A DNA stretch of 64,000 bases from Acheta domesticus (lineage: Eukaryota; Arthropoda; Insecta; Orthoptera; Gryllidae), in assembly GCA_031308135.1 (NCBI GenBank), contig JAHLJT010000631.1:229362636-229426635 (forward strand), read 5' to 3'. Position 1 is the first letter of the stretch. Each line of letters begins with the position of its first letter. This document shows positions 10,340 to 19,853 of the stretch, in pieces. Under the pieces are notes generated by a model. The model did no database searches and was not told the DNA's origin. It was given only the letters and a program-made list of their open reading frames with translations. The position numbers and the translations under genes are program-made.

Positions 10340-11086
10340 TGTTTTTTTTATCTGAAATGCATTTGTTTTGGAACAATAATACTCTTATTTGAATAGTAGG
10401 ATTAATGATGTTTGTTTTGCTTAAATTGCAATTGTGGCCATGTGACCAATGATAGGAATTGAATTTGGTTACTGGGTTTCATCTCTGGTAGTTCTGATAC
10501 AGTGAGTTTTCAGATAAAAACATAATGACTTTGTAAAGAAATGAGGAAGTGAATGGTAATAACTAAATAAGTGATATTTGCAGTTTAAATTGACTTTACT
10601 ACATGAATCTGAATGGCAAATGACATATAAATTACAAAATTAACACTTACTTTTCTTTGATGTACAACATGTTATGATACTTAAAATTAACATACAATCG
10701 TGATTCTTGATTTCAAGATGAGAAGTTTTCAGTTGTTCTTTCCGTTCTGCTTCGTTTTGAAGTTGATGCACACGCACAGTACTTAGTATGTGGTCACAAC
10801 ACAATTTGGATATGATTGAACATTTACTGTAGTTGAAGTTTGACACGTTTGACTGACTATGACACGTTTTGTACAAAATACCGATGAGAACAATGGTTTA
10901 CGTAAATTGTGAGCGCACGGGCTCGCTTGAAACATGTGGCCTCGGCGGTTGCCTGCCAAACACTCCCTGCGAACACAGTAACGGATTTTTACGCCACCCT
11001 CCTGCACGCTGTTGCCGGAGCGGTGTCGGCTCGGCGTGGCGTTGGTTCGGTGTTGCCGCTTGAGTTTCTCAGCGCGATTTGTAACA
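10340..11086 (-). repeat. 3' LTR of the BEL/Pao element
   Basis: 747 bp, with TG...CA ends. It is nearly identical to the LTR at 17293-18041: one base is missing near 10626 (GATGACATAT against GATGAACATAT type difference) and one near 11060 (CGCTTGAG against CGCTTTGAG). It is the 3' LTR because the open frames run on the minus strand. Confidence 0.95.
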
Positions 11087-11100
11087 TGCTGCCCCCGTCA
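11087..11100 (-). other. Polypurine tract of the BEL/Pao element
   Basis: On the minus strand the sequence just upstream of the 3' LTR reads GACGGGGGCAGCA and then the LTR's TGTTAC. A G-rich tract in this place is expected to prime plus-strand DNA synthesis. Confidence 0.75.
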
Positions 11101-11142
11101 GTGCGTAGCGCTGAAAAATCGATTATTGTTACGAATCGCGTG

Positions 11143-12456
11143 TTACAAATGGCTGTCTTGGGTTTCTTGTGGTAAAGGACAAATGTTGCTAATGCTGCGC
11201 TTGTAGATTCCTGATGTTGTAGTGACGTCGACTACTCTTACTTTTCCGTCTCTTCCTGGGTACGTTTTGCTTATTCTTCCTAACTTCCATGTTGCTGGTG
11301 GTAAATTGTCTTCTTTAAGGAGTACTATTGTGTCTTCCGTGAGATTGGGATGAGATGAATGCCACTTATTCCTCCTTTGTAAGGTTAAGATGTAATCTTG
11401 GGACCACTGTTTCCAAAATATTTGTGTTAAGTTTTGTATTTTCTTCCATCTTGAAATGTGGTCTAATTTGATTTCTGAATCTTTTGATGATACAAGTAGA
11501 GATGGCCTTTGATTTAATAGGATGGCTGGTGATAAATAATTGAAATCTTGATGATCCTCAGTTAGTGGAACCAACGGTCGTGAATTTAGTATTGCTTCTA
11601 TTCCACATGCTAATGAAGTTAGTTCCTCGTAATTAAGAATTCGATTACCCACTGTAGGTATGAATATTCTTTTGAAACTTTTGACTGCTGCTTCCCATAT
11701 TCCTCCAAAATGAGGACTGCGTGGGGGAATGAAGTTCCACGTGACCTTTAAATGCGCAGTAGCGTCTTGTATTTGATGTTGTATTATTTTGTTTTCCAGG
11801 AAGCACAGTAGCTCTTTTAATTGCTTTGACGCTCCCTTGAATGTCGTTGCATTGTCAGAATACATGTGAGACGGAATGCCTCGTCGATTTGTCATTCGAA
11901 AGAATGCAGCTAAGAATGCTTCTGAAGTTAGATCCGATACTACTTCTAGATGTACTCCCTTTGTTGCTAGACAAATGAAAACAGCAATGTAACTTTTGGT
12001 AAATTTTCTCGATCTGGGTGTTCCCAATCTAGTAGTAATTGGACCTGCGTAGTCTATTCCACAATGCGAGAAGGCTGGTGAAACAGTTACTCTTGGAGCT
12101 GGAAGCTGGCCCATTAATTGTTGTGGTTTCAGTTTAGATTGTTTGAAACATGGTATGCATGATCTGATGACACCTTTTGTAGTGCGTCTAAGAGATGGGA
12201 TCCAAAATTTTTGACGAATCTGTGACATAATTGATTGCGTTCCTGCATGAAGTAGTTGTAGATGCACTTGTCGAATCAATAATTTTGATAGTCGGTGAGT
12301 TGATGGGAGAATGATTTGATGTTTGGTATTGAATGGAAGATAGGTGTTGTCTAGTCTTCCTCCTACTCTTAATAATCCATCAGTATGTAGTTCTGGAGCT
12401 AATGACTTGATTTTACTTTGATGATGGATGGGCTTGTTAGCCTTTAGTGCTGTCAA
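11143..12456 (-). CDS. BEL/Pao integrase region of the polyprotein
   Basis: Open frame of 437 codons. Residues from about 40 to 110 hold an HHCC-type zinc region (HLQLLHAGTQ, then CIPCFK). The catalytic core shows DYAGP (near 133), YSDNATTF (near 197) and GGIWE (near 250), giving the D, D and E residues of retroviral-type integrases. The C-terminal part is the basic domain typical of BEL integrases, ending with TSGIYKRSISNICPLP. Integrase inserts the DNA copy into the genome. The start shown is only the first ATG after a frame break near 12487; the domain continues from the upstream frame. The stop is 56 bp from the 3' LTR. Confidence 0.93.
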   Translation of the reverse strand: MTALKANKPIHHQSKIKSLAPELHTDGLLRVGGRLDNTYLPFNTKHQIILPSTHRLSKLLIRQVHLQLLHAGTQSIMSQIRQKFWIPSLRRTTKGVIRSCIPCFKQSKLKPQQLMGQLPAPRVTVSPAFSHCGIDYAGPITTRLGTPRSRKFTKSYIAVFICLATKGVHLEVVSDLTSEAFLAAFFRMTNRRGIPSHMYSDNATTFKGASKQLKELLCFLENKIIQHQIQDATAHLKVTWNFIPPRSPHFGGIWEAAVKSFKRIFIPTVGNRILNYEELTSLACGIEAILNSRPLVPLTEDHQDFNYLSPAILLNQRPSLLVSSKDSEIKLDHISRWKKIQNLTQIFWKQWSQDYILTLQRRNKWHSSHPNLTEDTIVLLKEDNLPPATWKLGRISKTYPGRDGKVRVVDVTTTSGIYKRSISNICPLPQETQDSHL

Positions 12457-12487
12457 TTCTTGTTTGTAAATTTGATTTTGAACTATC

Positions 12488-12913
12488 TTACAGATAATTT
12501 TCTTCCGCTTCTTGCAATTGTGCCGGCAATATGGGTGGATTGATGCGAGCCTTTGGGTACCTTAAGTTGTGAATGAAGCGTACACACAGTGCGATGCTTC
12601 TTAGAACCTTGTTGTAGCTTGAGCAATTTTCAATCAGTTGCAGTAATTGATTCGATGTTTCCCTGATTAAGAAGTCTGCTGCCCCCGAATCATGGGTGCA
12701 GACAGTAAGATTTGCTATTAGAAGCGTAGTGATGATCTTTGGGTGAGAATTCTGCAAAAGAAAGGACGGTCCTTGCCACCACAGTTGGTTGTCTCTTAGT
12801 TGAGATAGTTGAGTTCCTCGTGAAATGAGATCAGCTGGATTATGATTAGATGTGATGTGATGCCACTTACAATGATTGGTGAGTTCTTGAATTTCTGACG
12901 TTCTTATAGTCAC
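12488..12913 (-). pseudogene. BEL/Pao polyprotein fragment, RNase H to integrase linker
   Basis: A 141-codon frame with HHITSNHNPADLISRG, the conserved motif at the end of the BEL RNase H domain, followed by the linker to integrase. It lies in a different frame from both neighbours. It ends at TAA near 12488, while the homologous reading continues in another frame (QNQIYKQELTALK), so a one-base indel is likely there. The upstream break is near 12910. Confidence 0.85.
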
Positions 12914-13244
12914 AAACCGGTATTCGTTTTTTATGAGGTGACTTTATCCATGCACAAACTGTAGTAGAGTCTGAATAAAGATGTATTCGATTGACGACTA
13001 TTGGTAATCTTGGCACTACCTTTTTGACTAGTCGCGCTAATAGTAGTGCTGCGCCACAATTCCAAATGTGATATTGCTCGTTCTCGTACTGGAGTGACTC
13101 TTGATTTGGCGACGAGCAGATTGCATTGTACCTTTCCCTTCTCAGTGGTTGTTCGTACGTACAAACAAGCTCCGTATGCTGATAAACTGGCGTCTGCAAA
13201 TCCATGGATTTGAATTTCTGTTGTGTCTTGATCCTTTCGTACAC
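12867..13244 (-). pseudogene. BEL/Pao polyprotein fragment, RNase H core
   Basis: Only the second half of this 125-codon frame is meaningful. From about residue 63, GAALLLARLVKKV and LYSDSTTVCAWI give the RNase H middle part with its catalytic aspartate. The first half is an out-of-frame overlap of the RT frame. The switch from the RT frame occurs near 13050, where HLEL should continue into CGAALL. Confidence 0.85.
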
Positions 13245-14790
13245 TTCTTGGAGCTGTTAGTTGATTCATGTTTTGTAGATCATTGAATATATGTTTCCAT
13301 TCGATGAGTAATTCTGGCGTTAATAAGTCGTCCCATTCAATCTTCGTTTTCCATATTTTTTGCAATAACATTTTTGCTTGAATGATTACTGGTGCTGCAA
13401 GACCAATAGGATCATAACATTTTGCAATGCAGGAAAGTACCATTCGTTTTGTGAACTGGTGAGAATTTGAGATTTGTTGGTTGCTGCAACTAAATGCAAT
13501 TTCGTCATCAGCGATGTTCCACGTTAATCCCAATGTACTTACACCTTCTGTGAGAATTGTTGACGTTTGAACTTCTTTACTTTCGTTTGGAATGATATCC
13601 ATCAATTGTTGAGAATTTGATAGCCATTTGTGCAAATGAAAACCACCTTTGTCTAGAACTTTGGTTAATTCTTGATAATGTTCAATTGCTTCCTCAGGTG
13701 AGTTGGCTCCTGTGAGTATGTTATCTACGTAGAAACAGTTTTGGATTTTTTCATGAATGATTGGATTGTCAGCTGCTTCATCGTCGGCTAATTGATTTAA
13801 TGTTTTAGTTGCTTGGTATGGTGCACATGCGGTACCATATGTCACCGTGGATAATTGAAATTCTTGAATTGCAGTTTGAGGATTCGGTCTCCAAAATATT
13901 CTCAGAAGATTTCTATCAGATGGATTCATTATTATTTGTCGATACATTTTGATGATGTCCGCGGAATATCCAACCGGCCACACTCGAAAGTTCAGCAGAA
14001 TATTTAATAGGTCTGGTTGTACCACTGGTCCTACTGCCAAGATGTCATTGAGGCTAACCTTATTTGACGTTTTTGCGGAGGCATCGAAGACAGTTCTCAA
14101 TTTTGTGCTGCTTGATTGTTCCTTTATGACTCCGTGATGAGGTAAGAAGAAATTCCGTTCATTTGTGTTGATTGGAGGAGCTGGCTGCATGTGTCCAAGC
14201 TCTTTATATTCATTCATGAAATCTTTGTACATTGTTGCGAATTGAGCATTGTGCTCAAATTTTCTCTCTAATGCTTCGTATCGTTGTAAAGCTTGTTTCC
14301 GCGAATCACCTAATTCTGGAGCTGTTGGCTTGATTGGAAGTGAAACGATGTATCTGCCCGTTTCATCTCTGCTTGTGGTAGCTCTGAAATGTTCTTCGCA
14401 GAAAATTTCTTCCGGAGAATGCATGGCTTCAGATGATAGTTCTTCCAATTCCCAGAACCGCGTTAATTCATCTTTTACTTGTTGTGAATCAATAAAGTTG
14501 GAAATTAATGTTCCCTTTGTTGTTCTTCTGGTTGATAGCTTCCCATGAACGTCCAGCCGAATACTGTGTTGATTAATGATGGTAGCTTGGGATGCGTCCA
14601 CTTGCCGGGAATGAAGACATGTGCCGTGATGTCTGCTCCTAACAACATATCTACATTGTTTGGTTTGTGAAACGTTGGATTTGCAATCAGTATGTTTTCG
14701 GGTATTATCCATCTTGAAATGTTGATGTTGGTTGAAGGTAGCTGTTTTGCGATCTTGTTGACTACAACATATGTATTTTCTGAGGACCAT
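12931..14790 (-). CDS. BEL/Pao reverse transcriptase and start of RNase H
   Basis: The 619-codon frame is meaningful from about residue 90 (DELTRFWELEEL) on. RT motifs are ADIIKMYRQI, YGTACAPYQATKTL and FYVDNILTGA (near 351), the last being the BEL form of the YxDD catalytic box. GFADASLSAYGACLY near residue 530 starts RNase H. The first 90 or so codons overlap the end of the gag-protease frame out of phase, and the true continuation needs a -1 shift near 14510. The last 45 codons are again out of frame. RT copies the RNA into DNA; RNase H removes the RNA strand. Confidence 0.95.
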   Translation of the reverse strand: MVLRKYICCSQQDRKTATFNQHQHFKMDNTRKHTDCKSNVSQTKQCRYVVRSRHHGTCLHSRQVDASQATIINQHSIRLDVHGKLSTRRTTKGTLISNFIDSQQVKDELTRFWELEELSSEAMHSPEEIFCEEHFRATTSRDETGRYIVSLPIKPTAPELGDSRKQALQRYEALERKFEHNAQFATMYKDFMNEYKELGHMQPAPPINTNERNFFLPHHGVIKEQSSSTKLRTVFDASAKTSNKVSLNDILAVGPVVQPDLLNILLNFRVWPVGYSADIIKMYRQIIMNPSDRNLLRIFWRPNPQTAIQEFQLSTVTYGTACAPYQATKTLNQLADDEAADNPIIHEKIQNCFYVDNILTGANSPEEAIEHYQELTKVLDKGGFHLHKWLSNSQQLMDIIPNESKEVQTSTILTEGVSTLGLTWNIADDEIAFSCSNQQISNSHQFTKRMVLSCIAKCYDPIGLAAPVIIQAKMLLQKIWKTKIEWDDLLTPELLIEWKHIFNDLQNMNQLTAPRSVRKDQDTTEIQIHGFADASLSAYGACLYVRTTTEKGKVQCNLLVAKSRVTPVRERAISHLELWRSTTISATSQKGSAKITNSRQSNTSLFRLYYSLCMDKVTS

Positions 14791-16406
14791 GATGAGAATT
14801 TTGATCGAATTTTTGCGTTAACTATGGATGATGCTTCAGTTTCATTGTCTGTAATCGTTTGGATAGTAAGCTTTGTTGGTTTTGTTGCTAGCTTGAGCTG
14901 GTTGGCTAATTGTTGCGTTATCAAATTACAATTGCTTCCGCTATCTAACAAAGCGCACACCTCGTGAGCCTCATTGTTTTGATCTAAAACAAGCAACCTA
15001 ACAGTTGGCAATATTGTTGGTTTGATTGATGATCCTGCTTGACATGCCATGATTTGTTGTGGTTGCTGATGATTTTGACTAATTGTTCCTCCTAAAGACA
15101 TTGAACCTTCTGAAGGAGAGACTGGTAATTTCTCTGAGTCTGGATTGTTGGATGTACAGTAGCACGTTTTTGCTACGTTAAGAAAGATAGAATTCTTTAT
15201 AAATGAGTCATGCAACAAAGTGTGATGATTTTTGTTACACGTTTTGCATTTCGCTGTACTGCAGGTATGATTTACAATATTAGCTCTTAGGCAATTGTAG
15301 CAAAGTCGATTCTTTTTCATGTGCGCTAGCCTGTCCACTGGATTTAGTAATTTAAATGATTGACATTGAAAAATTGAATGTGATTCCTTGCAATATGGGC
15401 ATTTTGCGAATTTTGAAAGTTCGCCGGTAATCTTGGTTCCTGACCCACTGTTTGGATGTCGTTGGATGATTCCCGGGTTTGATAAGGAATTTTCTTCGAT
15501 TCGGAACAATCTTTCAAGAAAGTTATGCATGTCCTGAATTGCTGGATTGGCGTTAGTTGCTACCTGTTTCTCCCATTCTCTAGCTATTTCTGGTGGGCAA
15601 TGAGCTAACATACGGTGGATGACCATAAGTTCGATTGCCGGTACTTGTAACGTTAATGCTTGCAATGCCTTGTAATTGGCCATGTAATGATCTGAGAATC
15701 TCTGAATTGAATGGGGTTCCCTTAAATTAATTGCTGGAGGACATTCAAAATTAGCTATGTACGAAGAGGCTAATCTACGAGGATTGTTGTATCTTTCATT
15801 CACTAGTTGCCATGCTACTTGGTAATTTTCTGAAGTGTTGGTTAGATTGCTAATGATTGATTGAGCTTCGCCTGTGAGAGCATTTTCCAAGTAATGAAAT
15901 TTTTCTACATTGGTCAAATGTACATTTTCATGGATTAGTTTATTGAATATATCTCTAAATTTTGTCCACTGTGAAAATTCACCGTTGAAAGTTGGTGCTT
16001 GCAATGCTGGAAGTCGTAATCCTAAATGAACTATATTGAGTGGAAGCATGCTTGAATTAGTTGGCACAGTTGGGGGTGGAGTGTTTGATGTCTGCCTATC
16101 GAATGGTGAGTTTTTTATGCGTAGTTCAACTTCTGTTATAAGGTCAATATGTTCATTTTCTAGTTGTAGAAACTGTTCTATGGTAAGTTCATCATCACTA
16201 ACAAGAGATTCTTGAGCCACTTTGAGTTCGTTCCACGATTCTTTGAGATTAGTTAATAGATTGATTAACTTGTAATGTGAGTTTTCATCTATGATGGTAA
16301 AGTTATGCAACCACGTGCATTTACTTTTGAAAATCTGAAGTGCTACGTTTCGCCTATCAACAAGATTTTTCCTAGCTAGTCTTTCTGCCTTCGACATTTT
16401 GACCAC
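14505..16406 (-). CDS. BEL/Pao Gag and protease
   Basis: Open frame of 633 codons from the first ATG after the leader. Residues 1-330 are Gag, including PTFNGEFSQWTKFRDIF of the BEL/DUF1759-like region. Zinc-knuckle-like motifs follow: CPYCKESHSIFQC near 335-347, CYNCL near 368 and CKTCNKNHH. The protease active site LLDSGSNCNL is at about 485-494, with the conserved MLLGAD near 590. The frame ends at TAA at 14505, just after FGWTFMGSY, where the family normally reads on into RT. Confidence 0.95.
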   Translation of the reverse strand: MVKMSKAERLARKNLVDRRNVALQIFKSKCTWLHNFTIIDENSHYKLINLLTNLKESWNELKVAQESLVSDDELTIEQFLQLENEHIDLITEVELRIKNSPFDRQTSNTPPPTVPTNSSMLPLNIVHLGLRLPALQAPTFNGEFSQWTKFRDIFNKLIHENVHLTNVEKFHYLENALTGEAQSIISNLTNTSENYQVAWQLVNERYNNPRRLASSYIANFECPPAINLREPHSIQRFSDHYMANYKALQALTLQVPAIELMVIHRMLAHCPPEIAREWEKQVATNANPAIQDMHNFLERLFRIEENSLSNPGIIQRHPNSGSGTKITGELSKFAKCPYCKESHSIFQCQSFKLLNPVDRLAHMKKNRLCYNCLRANIVNHTCSTAKCKTCNKNHHTLLHDSFIKNSIFLNVAKTCYCTSNNPDSEKLPVSPSEGSMSLGGTISQNHQQPQQIMACQAGSSIKPTILPTVRLLVLDQNNEAHEVCALLDSGSNCNLITQQLANQLKLATKPTKLTIQTITDNETEASSIVNAKIRSKFSSWSSENTYVVVNKIAKQLPSTNINISRWIIPENILIANPTFHKPNNVDMLLGADITAHVFIPGKWTHPKLPSLINTVFGWTFMGSYQPEEQQREH

Positions 16407-17292
16407 AGTGTTTTTAGTATTTCTACACTAATTGTTTTAATGATTTAAATCACCTTCTGTACTGCCCCCGAAGAAGTACTGAATGTAAATAATGTCTGAT
16501 GTTTAATAATGTTTGTTAATAAGTTGAATTACTGCTTGTCTATCAGGGGACACCTTGTTGACACTTTACCTCTGATAACACTGATAACTGTTAGTCTGAT
16601 ACCTTATAACACTGATAACACGTTCAAATAACTTGCCTTAATCTAACATCACCTCACTTACAAATCAATGTTACATGCTGAAGTTTACTAAATACTAATG
16701 AACACTATGCTGCTGAATTGAAACTGTACATGTATAACTTATAAATGAACATTTGACATGAAACCTCAGTCATAAATAAAGTTAGTAAACACTGTTCATG
16801 TACTTTGATATTGTATGCATGTGAATTGCAACTTTAAATGTTGACTGATTAGTTTAATGAATGGTGATGAACACTATATTGCTGACTTGAAGATTATACA
16901 TGCATAAATTATAAAAACACTTTGACATGACCCTTCATTTACCAATAAATGTTACTTGCCACTTTTAAAGAATACTAATGAATACTATACTGCTGGATTG
17001 AAAAATGTACATACATAAATTATAGAAACACCTTGACATGAAATTATTATCACAAATAAATGTTACTGAACACTGATTATGATTTGGTATTGTATGCATG
17101 TGAGTTGTAACACTTTTAACATGTTAACTGAATAGTTTCATGAATAGTAATAAACACTGTACTGTTGTCTTGAATACTACATGCACATTGTAAAACACTC
17201 TGATGTGAAATCTCAGTGGAATTATTTCGTTATGATTACTGCCATTCACTGAATATAATGGTATCTGATTCACATCCGGCCCGGAGGACCAA
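16407..17292 (-). other. BEL/Pao leader with imperfect tandem repeats
   Basis: This 886-bp stretch between the 5' LTR and gag lacks frames. It holds about four imperfect repeats that begin (plus strand) near 16697, 16863, 16973 and 17150. They share text like GAACACTATGCTGCTGAATTG, a poorly conserved spacer, TACATGCATAAATTATA and TTTGACATGA. Units are roughly 110-170 bp apart. Confidence 0.7.
17274..17292 (-). other. Primer-binding site of the BEL/Pao element
   Basis: Directly inside the 5' LTR the minus strand reads TTGGTCCTCCGGGCCGGA. The TGG at the start pairs with a tRNA CCA end. The complement resembles the 3' end of insect tRNA-Tyr as I remember it, with about two mismatches; this tRNA assignment is tentative. 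Confidence 0.65.
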
Positions 17293-18041
17293 TGTTTTTT
17301 TTATCTGAAATGCATTTGTTTTGGAACAATAATACTCTTATTTGAATAGTAGGATTAATGATGTTTGTTTTGCTTAAATTGCAATTGTGGCCATGTGACC
17401 AATGATAGGAATTGAATTTGGTTACTGGGTTTCATCTCTGGTAGTTCTGATACAGTGAGTTTTCAGATAAAAACATAATGACTTTGTAAAGAAATGAGGA
17501 AGTGAATGGTAATAACTAAATAAGTGATATTTGCAGTTTAAATTGACTTTACTACATGAATCTGAATGGCAAATGAACATATAAATTACAAAATTAACAC
17601 TTACTTTTCTTTGATGTACAACATGTTATGATACTTAAAATTAACATACAATCGTGATTCTTGATTTCAAGATGAGAAGTTTTCAGTTGTTCTTTCCGTT
17701 CTGCTTCGTTTTGAAGTTGATGCACACGCACAGTACTTAGTATGTGGTCACAACACAATTTGGATATGATTGAACATTTACTGTAGTTGAAGTTTGACAC
17801 GTTTGACTGACTATGACACGTTTTGTACAAAATACCGATGAGAACAATGGTTTACGTAAATTGTGAGCGCACGGGCTCGCTTGAAACATGTGGCCTCGGC
17901 GGTTGCCTGCCAAACACTCCCTGCGAACACAGTAACGGATTTTTACGCCACCCTCCTGCACGCTGTTGCCGGAGCGGTGTCGGCTCGGCGTGGCGTTGGT
18001 TCGGTGTTGCCGCTTTGAGTTTCTCAGCGCGATTTGTAACA
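17293..18041 (-). repeat. 5' LTR of the BEL/Pao element
   Basis: 749 bp, TG...CA, almost identical to the LTR at 10340-11086. It contains the element's promoter by family expectation; no clear TATA box was picked out. Confidence 0.95.
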
Positions 18042-18046
18042 AGAAT
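18042..18046 (+). repeat. Target-site duplication of the BEL/Pao element, right
   Basis: AGAAT, identical to 10335-10339. Copy A continues here as GTTTGCATGAATTG, which in copy B follows the single AGAAT. Confidence 0.95.
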
Positions 18047-19682
18047 GTTTGCATGAATTGCGTGCATGTATGCCGAAACTTGCTCCATTTCAAACAATGC
18101 ATCATAATTCTCCTAAATGTATTATTTATCAGGAGTTACATTTGTCTTCACATATATTCCTGTGGTGTGAAACTATAGATAAAACTCTATTGACTACTTA
18201 CTGTACGCGCACTTTTTCTTGATACTCCACAGCGGGGGGTGCGAGGGGAGACAGGTTCTGTTTACGTCACGGCAGTGCAGTGCTGTCAACATCCACAGGA
18301 AACATAGCGTAAAAGCGCGTCTTGTACTAGATAGCAATGAGAAACAACTGAAGGTTTTTTTAAAATTCTGAAGAAATAATTAATAATTGTAGAAATTGTT
18401 GAGTAACGAAAAGGTGCACGGTACGCAGAGGTCGTTAGAAAGAGAGAGCGAAAACTGAGAAGTCCGATTTGAAAAGGAAGAAGGAGAGCAGCACTGCAAA
18501 CTGAGCCGGGACGTTCCGAGTGGGGCTCATGTTTTCTGCCGAGCCGTGCTGTGCCGGGCTGAGCGAGAACTAGGGAGCTGGAGGATCATGAAAAAGTGCC
18601 AGCATAGTACACTTAACGTTATAAAGATCTAAATGGAACGAAATTCTTATTAGCAACACACCAATCACTGAGTTCAAGGACCGGCCAGCATATGTTTTTG
18701 ATGAAAAATAATATCTGTATTTTCTAGTATCGTTGTAAGTTTCTTAGGTTTCGTCTCTAACTCTCCTGGAACCCATTTGGAGAACCGTGACATGCGGTCT
18801 ACGCACCAAGGATGGCCATGACCATGGTAGGATTTTCAATTAATAGTGTTGATTAACGACAGAGAAATCGTAAATATAACTTACGTAATATCAGTTCATT
18901 TGAATATATAACTGTTATAACCAATACTATCTTCTAATACAGTGTTTTATATTAATAAATACGAGCAGTATGAAAGTGACCTACAATTCCTAAGATCTGA
19001 AAAGTTTCCAAGAACGTTTGAGGTAATGGAAATGTGTGTTGGCCCTCGAGCGTGTAACTACTTTCATTAACTATTTAATCATATTTTTCATTTTGCAGTT
19101 GAATTTCATAGAATATGTACAGAAAAAGATGAACTTGGTAAAATGATTTTAGTGCTATTGATATACTTCTAAAATTTCGGAAAGTTAATTTCCATCACCA
19201 GGTCTTACAGATAACAACAAATAATGGAACTAAATACCCACGCTGTTAATAACCACACGTTGTCTTGGCCTATTTACCACAGTGCACCACATGTCTACGA
19301 TTGATTACTAGCATTATCTGTGATTCCTTTGGAAACATTGCATTATAGAGACATAACATTAGAGAAAACCAACAAAGTGACATTTTCTAGAATGATTTTG
19401 GAAGATACAGCCAGTTTTTATTCAATCATATGGTAAGCAGATGCGGAAACTTTATGTGATAATTTATCGTATTGTGCTTGGGTGTTGGCATCTAATTTAC
19501 GGATGAAGTGAATGAATGTGAGTAGGTAAGCAAGTCTTGACCAACAAGTCTGGAACAGACATTCATTAATGCCTGTCATTGGTGAACGCTGTAAACACCA
19601 ACTGGTTTAGTTGCTCATTAAAACTAATAATAGCGTAATTACTGTTACGAAACACTTTTGTTTGTCTTTGCCTTCTCTTCAG
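18047..19682. other. Non-coding stretch of copy A after the retrotransposon
   Basis: Matches 39525-41157 in copy B. About 18400-18580 is GC- and purine-rich (GAGCCGGGACG, GCCGTGCTGTGCCGGG), and TTACGTCACGGC near 18259 resembles a cAMP-response-element core. No frame conserved in both copies was seen. Confidence 0.35.
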
Positions 19683-19853
19683 TATGCAAGCAAATGCGAG
19701 GTAGACGTACCAGGCACTCGCGTTCCAATGACCATTACCAGTGTGTTATATTGTAGTTTCTTGAGAAAAAATCGTAAACACTTGTTTCCTAGAAACAATT
19801 CGTGGCATTATTCAATCAGTTCCGCTGTGATTAGTCCACATTCCAAATTCTAA
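19683..19853 (+). CDS. Putative terminal exon of 56 codons (copy A)
   Basis: A strong pyrimidine tract and acceptor (GCCTTCTCTTCAG) precede a frame that starts YASKCEVDVPGTRVPMTITS and ends ISPHSKF with TAA. Copy B (41158-41328) has exactly the same length and a single difference, GCT to GCA, which is silent. Upstream the copies differ by an indel in the pyrimidine tract. This supports coding, though 171 bp with one change is weak evidence alone. No family is recognised and no preceding exon could be linked. Confidence 0.4.
   Translation, partial: YASKCEVDVPGTRVPMTITSVLYCSFLRKNRKHLFPRNNSWHYSISSAVISPHSKF

Larger units (their letters stand above)
10340..18041 (-). mobile_element. BEL/Pao LTR retrotransposon (7.7 kb, copy A only)
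   Basis: The element lies on the minus strand with two LTRs of about 748 bp, a TGG primer-binding site, a gag-protease frame, reverse transcriptase with the YVDN active site typical of BEL/Pao, RNase H, integrase and a G-rich polypurine tract. It has a 5-bp AGAAT target duplication, and copy B holds the empty site. The LTRs differ by only about two one-base indels, which points to a recent insertion after the large duplication. The coding region is nonetheless split by about four frame breaks, either real mutations or residual indel errors in the assembly. Confidence 0.97.

Noticed and set aside
14500..14525. Programmed -1 frameshift between gag-protease and RT
   Set aside because: The shift direction fits, but the overlap (CAACAAAGGGAACAT on the minus strand) holds no canonical X XXY YYZ heptamer in the right phase, and three more breaks exist downstream. 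Kept only as a possibility.
13949..14967. Plus-strand frames of 62-99 codons over the BEL/Pao element
   Set aside because: Shadows of the minus-strand gag, protease and RT frames.
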